This document shows, piece by piece, positions 46,584 to 58,002 of a DNA stretch of 64,000 bases. Source of the DNA: Plantago elongata (lineage: Eukaryota; Streptophyta; Magnoliopsida; Lamiales; Plantaginaceae). Each line of letters starts with the position of its first letter. The stretch's first letter is position 1. A model generated the notes under the pieces. It saw only the letters and a list, made by a program, of their open reading frames with translations, had not been told where the DNA came from and did not search any database. Made by a program: the position numbers and the translations under genes. The stretch is from positions 44,063 to 108,062 of the forward strand of contig JAYMSP010000040.1 in assembly GCA_036897095.1 (NCBI GenBank), given 5' to 3'.

Positions 46584-49500
46584 TCAAAACTGAGGTATTA
46601 CTGGTTGAGGTTGCTGGGGCTGTGCTGGTGGGGCTTGTGCTGGTGCTGCTTCTGCCGGAGGTTGTGGGATCTGAACATTGGTTGGTGGGTTTACATGGAC
46701 CTCTGCCAGCCCTTCCAGTTCTTGGAAAGCATTCAATGCTTCCTGATTGACTAGAAAAGACTTTATCAAGCCCGCACTCTGCTTGACTCTTGATTGCTGG
46801 AAGAATGTTTAAAATGTACATTATTCATTGCATCATGATATTAAATACACAAGACTTTCCTTGGGGCATAAAAGCACATTTACTTGAGATGATTGTAGTA
46901 TTTACCAGATTTTCATACTTTGCTTTGACATCAAGATATGCCATAAGCAACTGTGAATCAGGAGCTGGAGCTGGTGCCAGCATAGGTACCTAGAAAAGCC
47001 ATCCAAAATATCTAATGAGAGAGAAATTTGACATGTAGAATAACTTTTGATATTAAAGCTAGCAGATGTCAGCAAATACGATAATATATAAGGCTCCTTC
47101 CAAGACAATTATGAAATAAAAATATTCATTATAAGCATACAATTTCATTACCTGCTGATATTGATGCACTTCAAATCATGAATGCACACTAATTCACATT
47201 ACACTAATTCTCACCAAGAACATATAGAAAAGAAAAGGTATGAGCAGCATATAACAATGTCAACCAGATAATCGATTGAAAAGAACACATTTCTAATGTC
47301 ACAATCCATTTAATCTACTTTCCATGGAAAGACTTCTATATGAACATCAGCTGGAAGAAAGGATTCATGAAAGCACACATTAATTTACATTAAACTAACG
47401 TAAGCTCTCACCGCGTACAAACATAGAAAAGGAAAGTCATGAGCAGCCAATAACAATGTCAACCAGATAATCAATTGAAAAGAACACATTTCTAATTTCA
47501 AGTCCATTTATCTACTATCCATGGAAATACTTCTATATGAGCATCAACTGGAAGGACGGTTAACGGCTACTACACAGATGAAGATCACTTTGACACCCAC
47601 TTTTGATTTTTTTCGCAACTGCACAAAGTCACAAACCAATACTAATAAAGAAAATTTTGTGTGTTGATTCAACAAGCTCAAAGAACTCCATGTTTCATTC
47701 ATGGGTGAAAGCGGAGCTATGTTTATGGTGGGTAGGGCTACCCTTTCCAGAAAAAAAATAGGTAGTATTACTTTTGCACTATTCTTTTGTGAGAGACCAT
47801 CTATTGGAGAGATGGGATCAACATCACATGTTTAGAAATGTGGGTAATTAGGTTTAATAAACAGATGAAGATCACTCTGACACCCACTTTTGACTTTTTT
47901 CGCAACTGCACAAAGTCACAAACCAATACTAATAAAGAAAATTTTGTGTGCTGATTCAACAAGCTCAAAGAACTCCATGTTTCATTCATGGGTGAAGGCG
48001 GAGCTATGTTAATGGTGGGTAGGGCTACCCTTTCCAGAAAAAAAATAGGTAGTATTACTTTTGCACTATTCTTTTGTGAGAGACCCATCTATTGGAGAGA
48101 TGAGATCAACATCACATATTTAGTTACAACATCGCATGTTTAGAAATGTGGGTAAATTAGGTTTAATAAACATAGGAGGTTTGAAGTTAAACATATGATG
48201 TTGATCTAGTCTCTCGCAAAATTTATACTTCATTGTGAAATTCTATTTTTCTTTCTTATAATATACACATATAGTTGATTTTTGGTACAAGGTGTCATTA
48301 TTTGTGTTATTCATATTACAATTATTAAATTTTGCCTACAACAATTAAAATAAATCTCTTCAATAATAAAAATGTTTAAGATATGCAGCTTAGTAGATCT
48401 TTTAACCTGGCTCACCACTGGGATGAACTTCAACCAACTGGAAACAACCTTGATGTACTAATTTTCTATTATTTTGGGTTTTTTTCCCGGAAAAATTCTA
48501 AACATTGATACTGCCCCTCAGTCTCGCCAAGCATATCTTAGTTTGACTTTTTGAGGTCATCAATCTCCAATTTTAACTACGAATTAATCTTAACCAATGT
48601 TCAATTAAATTATATATCTAACATTTACAAAAAAAAAAGTGTCATCATATAATTTAATTGAACATTTACGTTTACGATAAGATTAATTTGTAGTCAAAGT
48701 TGAAGATTCTTGACAGTTTAAAGTCAAACTATGACATGCTTAATGACAACATGAGTACTATTGCAATTGTTTTTTCATTTCAGATAAGCCTACAAGCTCC
48801 ATCACCTAGTATTACACAATAAAAATTAAAAAGGACTTCAATACGATCAAGAATAACAATAGCATCAACTACAGAACACTATGATTATAATTGCAACATA
48901 AAACACACACTCACAGAGATTAAAACACAACAAACAGTTAGTCAGACACCATCTTACACATCTATATTATAAAGTTCAGCTATTGTGTATTCCAGGGAAT
49001 GACTTCTGTAAAGAAAATCACAGCTGAGATCAAGTACAAAGGCTACAGTACAGATACAAATAATCATTAAGTGATAACTGACTTTAGCTTTTTCATGAAC
49101 ACATATCGGGGTCAATACAATGCCCACTTCTGACCTTTTCACCAATGTGGAAACAGAGTTTAAAGGAGAATTATGTGTTACTTAAACAATCCCTTAAGAA
49201 TTATGTGATACATCACAACCTTTTTTTTCACACATTTAATTCTCGCAAGTCAAACTACTTCCTCCGTCCCGTCCTAAGCTTCCCAAACACTTTTTGGGTT
49301 AAAAAAATAAGATAAGAATACTTTTTCATAAAATAATAAGACAAGAGTACTTTTGTTTATAACTGAATGGCATGAGATGTAATTTTGAGCTATAGTCTGA
49401 ATTAAAAATGGATACAAATGGAAATGGAAAGCTTTAATCGGGACAACAAAAATGGCAAAATGGGAAGATTAGGAGGGGACGGAGGAAGTATATCTTAATG

Positions 49501-52500
49501 CAAACAACATATACATTTTTGTAAGTTTGATCTAGGTTTGATCATGTTTGAACTTAGTTTACTCACTGCAAGCAAGCAAGCAATATATGGGTCGAATATG
49601 ATATTTCACAAGTATTTTAACTAAAGTTAAACCCATTGAGTTCAAGAAAATTTTCTGAACTTCTAATAATCAAGCTATGCTAAAGAAAGCTTCAAACTCA
49701 AACAACCATCTAAAAGATATAGAGGAGTATCTCAGTCGGCGTTATCATTCTTTGAATATTAGTTTTGCGTACATATTTTCTCCTGTATAAAATAACTCAG
49801 AAAACATCTTAGAGATCAAGAAGAGTATCTCAATTATTACCAGTCACTTTTTGAATATCAGTTTTAATTTATTCAGTCACATCACATGAATGTGAAGATA
49901 TACCTAGTTACACCTCATTTGGTCTAACACACCATTTTCTCCATTTGTATTGCCGTACTATAAGTCTACAACTCATCAAAAGTGAGTAAGGATCACAACT
50001 AGATTATAAAGTAGTATAACAGAATTTGTAACTTGTATAGCTGCTGCAAAAAGATATAAGTAGTTATTGGCTAAAACTAGGAACTCCAATAATAAAAAGG
50101 AGTTTACAACTCCTGATGAACAAAAATGATTTCAAAACAATAAACTAAATGTCATTAGGTCATATCAACCAAGACCTGCGCCACAGGTCACATTCATAAC
50201 AGTGTCCAATGAAGTATTTTAGCAAACAACAATTGAAAATAATTCAGAATGATAAGAAAAGTTCGGAACTAGAAATAGTTATAGCTATCGCCAAAAGATA
50301 TAGATGATTATTGGCTTTAACCTAGGAACTCAAATAAAAGACCAAAGAGATAATTCTAAAAACCTGTGGCACAATTTAAATTTGTACCAATGTGTAATAG
50401 AGAACAAATGAAGCTTTTAGTAGACACCAATGGCAAATAATACACAATAATATGGATTTGTCATAGTAACAATACGACTTATTTGACCTAGAAGGCTAGA
50501 ACTTACCCAAGCCTTCAACTAGCAGCAAGTAATTTATCATAGTTTCTAATAACAATTTAAAGATTACAAAAAGGGTATATTTCACTAATGCCCCTGATAA
50601 ATCATTTAATTACACGTGAAATGTATTTGATGAAGGGGAATGTTGTAGGAAATACAACTTCATGATATTTAATTGTGGACTACTAAAACAAATTTTATTG
50701 ACTCTAGTACAAAACTCTTTAGTAGTAGGTGCTTATTGGGGCATAATATCTTCTAGAGTTACATATGATACACCCAATAAACACCTACTTCTCACTTAGT
50801 CTCTATGATTTTATCAATTACATCTAAGTCCAAAGAAGTGTCGCAAAAGGTCTTCTCGCAATGCTAAATGAATAGTTTTGGACTTGGATTTTATAGCTCA
50901 AAATTGGGAGATTAATTAGGAGTGTCAAATGAGATTTACCCCATGTAATAAGTTCTAAAATTCTGTAATTTAGTGTTTCGTTATATTTTCTTTATAGTTA
51001 GTCATTAATATCCAACTTTCAGAAAACCAAATTATGTAAAATCATCTTACATAATTGTTGGCTAAGCTGTTGAAAGGTGATGCAAAAGTAAAAGAAAAGA
51101 GAAAAGTCTACATCTAACATCTTTACTAAAAGTAGGCAAGTGTAGCAAAATATTGTGGACCATTCATGCTTATAAACTCCACTAGAATCAGTTTCACACA
51201 AAAAAACCATGAACATCAACCAACTTTACAACCCTCTAAGGTTTCATTTGGTTGGAAGGATAATGAGGGGGGGGGGGGGGGGGGAGGAAATATTACCCTA
51301 TTTTTTTCCCACCATTTGGCATCATTTAGTAAATTATTACTTTTTTTTTTGAAAAATCTTTATAATATACTTGTTTTGCCCTAAAATATTTTCCTCGAAA
51401 AATCTTGGTATCCCCTTCTTTTACCCCAAATTTCCCCACCAAACAAATGAAGCCTCAGTTTATATTTCCATTCTATTTTATTTTTCTTAATTTTTCATGC
51501 TAGATTTTTTTCATAATATTCAACTTTTAGAACACCAAAGTACCATACTCCGTATAAAATGGTTGTGATTAAGCTATTAAAAGCTAGGATGCAACAATAC
51601 AAATACAAACACGAATAAGAGTATGAAAAACGGTAAAACTCGAAATATCAGAATACGAATACGTTAAAAATACATCTTTGTTTCATACTTATTTTTATAT
51701 ATTTAATATATAACATATGTATACAGATAACCAAATCAAGACAGTAACGATTATAAGTCCTTAATAAGTATTTGAATTTTCCATAATTTAATTTTAATAC
51801 CCATATCAAATTAGTAAAGAAAACGATACATAATTAAAGATAACGAAGCGCAGCTCAGTTAGTAAGACGCTTCACCTTTAACCAATAGGTCGGGGTTGAA
51901 GTCACTCTCTAAACGTTTCAAAAAAAAAAAAAAACGATACACAATTAAAAAACACAAATATAATAAAGGAAAAATAGAATAAAACATAAAAATAAAAGGC
52001 TAAATCTCACAAGTGAACCAAAATATTTGATGGATCTTTAATGCGTATAATTTCCATTCATCTCCGCCTCATGCAAAAAAACCGTGACCAGCAACCTACT
52101 TTGTCGTTACATGAAAAGGCTTTAACCAAAGAATAGAGGCGAGAAAAAACTACTCAGTACAGCTCAGCATTGCTGGAATGAACACATTTTAAGCAAGCCA
52201 TTTACAGTAAAAATAATGAAATTACTGAATTGCTGAAGAACCATATGCAAATAACACAGAGAAATGAGAATGATGAAAAGAGAATGTACTATATATGTGT
52301 TGCAACTTCCGAATTTTTTTGTTTTTTTTTGGTTTTTAAGCAATACAATAGTTTATAAAAAAAAAACAAGAATCATGACTGTACATCAAGATATCTGCTA
52401 AACAGTTTCTTAACCTCTATTTCCAAATTTTAGCATGTAAAATACTGGCCTTTAATTGATTCAAGGATAAAGGTTTAATTTTTATTCAGAATCCTCCACA

Positions 52501-55450
52501 AATCTATTTTCGTATGCGAGTAAAAGCAGTAGACCAGGAAAAGAAATTTTTCCGACCTTTAAATGCTTATAATTCCTAATCACATTGGTTTACCTTATTC
52601 AGAATCCTCAACATATATTTGTTTGAATGCTAACAAAAGCAGTAGACCAGGGGAAAAAAATTGAACCGTTAAATGCACATAAATCTCTATTCAGAATCCT
52701 AAATGTATCTGTCAGTAAGTGAATTAAAGCAGCAGACCAGAAAAGAGATTTTCACAGGCAGAACCCAGCGTGAGGAATACAGTTTCAATTACACAATGAA
52801 AATGTGAAATTTCCCAGCAACGGGCAAATGTGTTAAAAAAAACTAAAATGAACTGTTCTTTTACTAAAAAACATAACATGTGCTTTCTAGCATAATATGT
52901 TTCTTTGAATGCGTATAAATCTCTATTCAGAATCGTCAACATCTCTTTGTCAGTAAGCGAATAAAGGAAAAACAAAATCATCAGTACAACTCAGCGGGGA
53001 ATACAACTTTGGTTACACGATGAAAATGTGAAATTTCCGGGCAATAGGTAATCGTTTATTAGTAAACAAGAAAACTTTTTCTTTTTACTATAAAAAATAT
53101 AATTTGTGCTTCCAGCATGTAAAAAATTATTTGATGTATATCCTATTAACAATGCTATATTCATTTAGTGCTGCGCAAAATGCGGGATTATTAACCTAAC
53201 TTTGCCAGCACAAGAAGATAAACATTAGATTCTTTAACAAGGAAGAAAGAAAAAATAATCATGAGCAAGTACTCGAATGCAGGCCAATTAAATTCATGAA
53301 ACCTAAATATTTTTTACCACCTACAATGTTTTTAGAATAAAAAATAAATAACCATTTTTGTTTCAAAGAACATGAAGGTTTCAGTAAGATCGAGATCCAG
53401 CACAAATATGAAGGTTTTACTTGTGGAGTAATTCAAATGTACATTTCTATAAATCACTTCAATCACCCTCAGGTCATTATGTTTAATTGTTTAACAAATA
53501 GAATATATTATCATAATTGCATTAAAAACCGAATTGTAGTTTGTTAACTTCAAATGAATTTTTATTAGCTAGAAAATCATCCAATGGAAAAAAGTAATAA
53601 CAATAGAGAGAACAACGTTTGTTAGACAATAAGTAGACAGAATGTAAATCATGAGAATGCACCTAACACTTGGTGTATGGTGTTATTCTTCTAATACTTA
53701 AGGTTTCTCTAATCGTTAAGACCGTAATAAACTATATTTTCCCAATCATAAATGGAAAAAAACGGGAATACTTATTCCTTAATATGAACTAGTGCAACTA
53801 CATAATATTATAGCATATATAGTCAAATAACAGAACTAGTCAAATTCATCATAATAATCCACTAAAAATTTAGATGATTATATTATTAAGTTTGAAATCA
53901 TGAAATGGAAGAATTTAAAGCAAAAAGAAATATATTATATCGCGTGAATACAACGCACTTTCTCTACTTTTAAATGCAGATAAGTTTTGTTCCACATCTG
54001 CTTTAACGCGCAAAACCCGCAATTGACAACCCATCTTTGTTATTACGTGAATAAAAGCACTTCACCAAAAAACAAAGGAGGTTTCATCAAAACAGCTCAG
54101 CAGGCAAAACGCTTTTAATTCTTTAAGAAAACTTAAGCTTGCTCAGCAATGGCGAGCATATCCACAATCGGAAATTATTTTCCGGTTTCATTAATGTGCC
54201 AGGTTCAGTTTCCAAATGGTTAGTCCAATGCAGTGGAATGCCTAAAACTAAACAAGGATTCATCTAGCTCTTGATTCATAACCTAATTGTTCATTCATTC
54301 GATTAAGTGAACTAATACTCAGTCCCTAAAATCAAATTCCACAACTAAACAATAATACTTGAATCATAAACAGTATAATAAGAATTCATAACAATAATTA
54401 ACTAAAAATAGAGAAAAACAACATTGCATCATCATACCTGCTTCCTAGGCCTTCCCAAAGGTTTCCCCGAAAATTTCCGGACCCTTTTGGGTCCAACATC
54501 CATCCTCTGCCTCTTGGCAGCCTCAGAACCCGCCTTGGGCGGCCGGCCTCTCCTCTTCCCAGCCACAACCGCCCCAGCAGCCGGTGGCGCCGTTCCCCCA
54601 ACCAACACTCCCTCATTCACATCAAGCAACTTCTTCGGCCTGCCACGCGGCCTCCCCGACCTCTTCAACTCAGTCACCACCGGAGCAGGAGCAGGAGCAA
54701 CCGTATTCCCACCCGTAGCAGCAGCAACACCAGGAGCAGCAACAACCTTCTTCGGCCTACCTCTACCCCTCCCACTAGCCGAAGGGGTCACCACCTTCGG
54801 CGTCCCACCGCCCACTTTCCTCGGACGGCCACGCCCACGAGCCGGCGTCTGCCCATTCACACCCTGCTCCGGAGCCGAATTCCCAACCGGAACAACGACA
54901 GGAGTCGCGTTAGCGTTTTCAAAAACCGGAACCGCAACGGCCGGCTCTGGATCCTTGACCTTGGGCGGCCGGCCCCGGCGCTTGGCGGTAGGAGCCGGAT
55001 CGGAAGTGGTAGTGGCGACAGCGCCGTTAGTCGGAGCAGATCCGGGCAGCTTGTAGGAGTTTTTGAACATGACGAGCTGAGAAGAAGACTTGAGGAGCTT
55101 GATATGGTTGGAGAGAAGGTCAGAGTGAATGGGTGGGAGCTGGTTGGGGTAACGAGCTTCGATGAACTTGGATATGGCTCTCTTGCTTGACCCTTCTGGC
55201 TCGTTCAGCTCCCTTATAGCTGTCACAATCATCTGTTCCACAAAAGCAAACTTCAAATTCAACAAAATGGAGACACAGTAAAAAAAAAAAAAAAAGAAAT
55301 TTGTTTGTTTGTTTCTTGTTAAACTTATAAACTATTTTTTTACGATACCTCGGGGTAGGGAGGGTGGTTGAGGACGGGGGTGGGGAGGGGAGGAGGGACG
55401 ACGGGGAGGTGGGCGGAGAGGAGCGGTGGTAGTGGTGGTGGTGGATCCAT
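46584..55450 (-). CDS. Linker-histone-domain AT-hook protein (HMGA-like, HON4/HON5 type)
   Basis: Four exons, all phase 0: 55349-55450, 54438-55232, 46906-46989 and 46584-46796, giving 397 aa. The N-terminus is proline-rich. A GH1/H15 winged-helix domain covers about 28-98 (MIVTAIRELNEPEGSSKRAI, then SKFIEARYPNQLPP). Five clear AT-hooks follow near 119-125 (KRRGRPPK), 166-172 (GRGRPRK), 189-195 (GRGRPKK), 227-236 (GRPRGRPKK) and 261-267 (KRRGRPPK), with a weaker one (GRPRK) near 294-298. The C-terminal exons encode a short helical segment (MAYLDVKAKYENLQSRVKQS) and a P/A/Q-rich tail. GH1-HMGA proteins bind the minor groove of AT-rich DNA and shape chromatin in the nucleus. Joining the distant 3' exons is an inference from phase, splice sites and the family's usual C-terminal region; the 7.4-kb intron is unusual for a plant. 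Confidence 0.85.
47184..47555. repeat. 190-bp tandem duplication in HMGA-like intron 2
   Basis: Two units, 47184-47372 and 47373-47555, share GAGCAGC-ATAACAATGTC, AACCAGATAATC, TTGAAAAGAACACATTTCTAA and CCATGGAAA-ACTTCTATATGA. They are about 85% alike. No coding potential. Confidence 0.8.
47575..48173. repeat. 287-bp tandem duplication in HMGA-like intron 2
   Basis: CAGATGAAGATCACTYTGAC starts at 47575 and again at 47862. The copies are nearly identical through GGGTAGGGCTACCCTTTCC and TGTGAGAGACC. High identity indicates a young event, directly next to the older 190-bp duplication. Confidence 0.9.
48174..49255. other. Intron DNA, no further feature
   Basis: AT-rich intron sequence of the HMGA-like gene. 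A loose inverted relation exists between about 48575-48625 and 48650-48700 (AATTAAATTATAT / ATATAATTTAATTG with similar neighbours), possibly a worn foldback element. Confidence 0.35.
49258..49488. mobile_element. Stowaway MITE in HMGA-like intron 2
   Basis: A 231-bp element with near-perfect terminal inverted repeats: CTTCCTCCGTCCCGTCCTAA at the left, CTTCCTCCGTCCCCTCCTAA when the right end is reversed, continuing through CTTCCCA. TA duplications sit at 49256-49257 and 49489-49490. This is the canonical Stowaway (Tc1/mariner) signature. Confidence 0.95.
49491..51239. other. Intron DNA, no further feature
   Basis: AT-rich intron sequence of the HMGA-like gene without recognisable elements, except that the two halves around 49960-50130 and 50230-50350 loosely resemble each other (TAGYTATNGC, AAAAGATATA, TTATTGGCT, AGGAACTC), an old duplication. 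Confidence 0.35.
51240..51454. mobile_element. Tourist/PIF- or hAT-like MITE with an 18-G run
   Basis: Ends: GGTTTCATTTGGTTGG at the left and GGCTTCATTTGTTTGG when the right end is reversed, followed by similar G-rich and T-rich DNA. TAA precedes and TCA follows, a possible 3-bp duplication with one change. A run of 18 G lies at 51267-51284; its length may be an assembly estimate. Confidence 0.6.
51839..51931 (+). mobile_element. Very short tRNA-derived SINE, copy 2
   Basis: A 93-bp insertion in HMGA-like intron 2, antisense to the gene. It starts GATAACGAAGCG, has box A (CAGCTCAGTTAG) and a mutated box B (GGGGTTGAAGTC), and ends in an A tail. The 18-bp flanks AAACGATACATAATTAAA (51821-51838) and AAACGATACACAATTAAA (51932-51949) differ by one base. 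The body is about 85% identical to copy 1 at 38695, with the same first and last bases. Confidence 0.88.
51950..54437. other. Intron DNA with degenerate repeats
   Basis: The remainder of HMGA-like intron 2. Around 52430-53060 a loose repeat recurs three to four times: TATTCAGAATCCTCMACA, then a T/A-rich spacer, then AAGCAGTAGACCAGG. The period is roughly 110-120 bp early and larger later. No gene is seen. Confidence 0.4.
55352..55412 (+). other. G-quadruplex-capable tract in exon 1 of the HMGA-like gene
   Basis: The + (template) strand has GGGG, GGG and GGG at 55352-55364, then GGGGG, GGGG, GGGG and GGG at 55376-55396, and further G-runs to 55412. Four or more runs with short loops satisfy the usual G4 rule. 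The tract encodes the proline-rich N-terminus, so the bias may be purely codon-driven. Confidence 0.6.
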
Positions 55451-57916
55451 GGAGGAAATATCTATCTGTGTGAGTGAATGTTTAGAAGAGAAAGGAAAAG
55501 ATAAGAAGAGAGACAAAGAAAGAAATGATAAAATGAGAGAAAATTGGAATTTATTTAGGGTGAAAAATGTATTTGGGGACTTTGATGAGGTGGATTGGAC
55601 CGTTGGAGATGTGTTTTTTTTTCTCTTTTTTCTTTTTGATAAAATGATAAAAGAAATTATAAAATGTGTTTCTTTTCTTTTCTTTTCACTTCACATCACA
55701 TCAGGCATGATTTAATTAACAATTCTTTTGCATTCATTTCTAGCTGTCTTTATATCTACAATGGCAAGGTTCCATTACATTTTTATGTTATCTACATTTT
55801 AAATTACTAAATTTATATGTGTTTGATTGGAAGATGATGTGATTACATTTTCAATTTATCTTAGATTTATTAGTTTCATATAACAATTTTAGGGAAAATT
55901 AATTGTTTTTGTATATTGTATTATTATAGATCTGTTTAGCTAAAGTTAATTGTTAGTTAAGTAAGATTTAGGTTCTCAAGTTTATTGTGCAGGTTAATTG
56001 AAATTTTTATCTGAATTTTTAATTGAATCATGTGATATTGGCAAAATCTCGACCCCAAATTATTTTGTCCCGAAAATTGGAATTAAATTTCAAATTTTCA
56101 TATTAAATTTTAAGACGAAATTGGAATTGATTTTACATCCCTAATTGAAATTTATATATATTTATATAAAATATATATGTATATAAAATAGTGAAAACAT
56201 TATACTTTATAAGTAATATGTTTTGATAGTACAATGTTTTTTAGGTTGGAATTACTTAGTCCATGTTTGTTATACCGTCGGAGTGACCTTCTCCCCACTC
56301 AAACGAACATTTTGTACAAAAAATTCAATTTCAATTGAAAAATGTCACTCAAATTATATACCAATCAGTCTCTTATTTGCACTACAATTTTTATATTAGT
56401 CATGGATGTTTTTGACTTTTGAAGCAAATTTAGTCCTTAAATTTTTTTGTTGATTTAATTATAGTGGAATGTATGATGATGTTTAAAGTTCAAATCAAAG
56501 ATCTTATGTTGCATATATTTGCTTAAGAATAGAAAAAAAACTCAATATTTGAATTGGATGATGAATATACATTAGACTTATTTGAGATCTCGAAATTCTA
56601 TCCGATCCTGCCTGAATTCCGAAGTCCCAATCCCGAAAGATTTCGACTTTATTTGGGATGAGATTGGGATGTTAAATAATTGTTCCGATCCCGAAATCCC
56701 AAAGTTCTAAATTTCCCGTCCGACGCCGATCCATATAAATCATCATCCATATTTAGAGAAATACCGATTAAAACGTTGAAAAACAAAACACAGGGGAAAA
56801 ATGGCCAACCAAATTTTCTTCAAAATTGATAACTGGAGTACTATTGAATATGGAGATGCATATTTATATAAGGTTGTTTAATATTGTAAACAAATTATAC
56901 TATTAGTATCAAAAGTTTGTTTTTTCTTGATGTTTTAATTGTAGAAAATATTTAATTTTGTGCCAATCAAATTTTATAAATGCATTAGTGTCTGTGTTTG
57001 AGTTTCTAATTGTATGGTTGATTAGTCAAGTATAAACTGATCTAACAATACTATCTTGCTCGCTCACATAATTGGGCTTGCAATATCTTGGTCTGGAGTA
57101 CTTTTTTCTTTCTTTCTTAACACTTTTCTATTTTTTTAAATATCTATTTAAATTATCACCAAATAGTTCCCTTGAACTCAATTACTATTCCAAACTACAC
57201 TAAATAGTCCCCTTGAATCTTTTCTAACTTTATTTCTTGTTAATAATATATGCATGATTATTTTTTTTCAATTCTTTTTAATATATAAAATTATTCTGGA
57301 ATGATCTTGATAGTGTATATGACTGGAAGATTTTATTTGCAATAGTTATAAATCGATGTGGAAATTTAATTTATAATTAAAATTCATCATATACATCATC
57401 AACTTATCCACTAGTATTTTATTTACTAAGTTGCAAGGTACTTTAAGCACATTTCATCAATGACAACAATAGCTTAGCTAATTCACGTATGTGTTGGTAA
57501 AGAACGAACTTGTAACTATAGGTTATTCTTGCTTATTCTAGTCTCGTGCACTGTGAATTTCAACTCCGCATTATCCTCCGCCATTTATGAATCACATATG
57601 AGTGGTATTCCTCCTGTATCCAAGTTAAGTATTTCCTGAGTGATAATTTGCAACTACTCCATATTAGTGTAAACTTCGACTCCACATTTTGCCACATTAA
57701 CCTCGGTCATTTGTGATCACAAGTCAAGGATTGCTCATGTATACAAGTCAAATATGTCCCGACTGATTGTTTTTCAACCATTCAAGCTCCAGGTGATTGA
57801 GCCTATTGTTTTTCAGTAAATGATTAAGGTTCAACTCAGGAAGTCATAAAATATATGCGTTCTTCTTTTGGTTCCAAATTGTGCTTCAAGTGATTTTTTG
57901 TAGGCCAAAATTTTAT
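55451..57916. other. Upstream region of the HMGA-like gene
   Basis: The first 250 bp upstream are purine-rich on + (CT-rich in sense), typical of a 5' leader and proximal promoter. Beyond that is AT-rich DNA. About 56580-56730 has many CCCGAAAT/CCCAAT strings, a composition seen in transposon relics. No gene is recognised. Confidence 0.4.
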
Positions 57917-58002
57917 ATAGCAAGTAGTACTTTCTTTTTTAAAGTCTAAATGGAAGGATTCATATAAATCAAGCGAAATCCGTACATGAATCAAAGTAGC
58001 AC

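Noticed and set aside
54424-55056. 210-codon + strand frame opposite the HMGA-like gene
   Set aside because: It is the antisense shadow of a GC-rich exon encoding AT-hooks; its P/G/T-rich translation has no family features.
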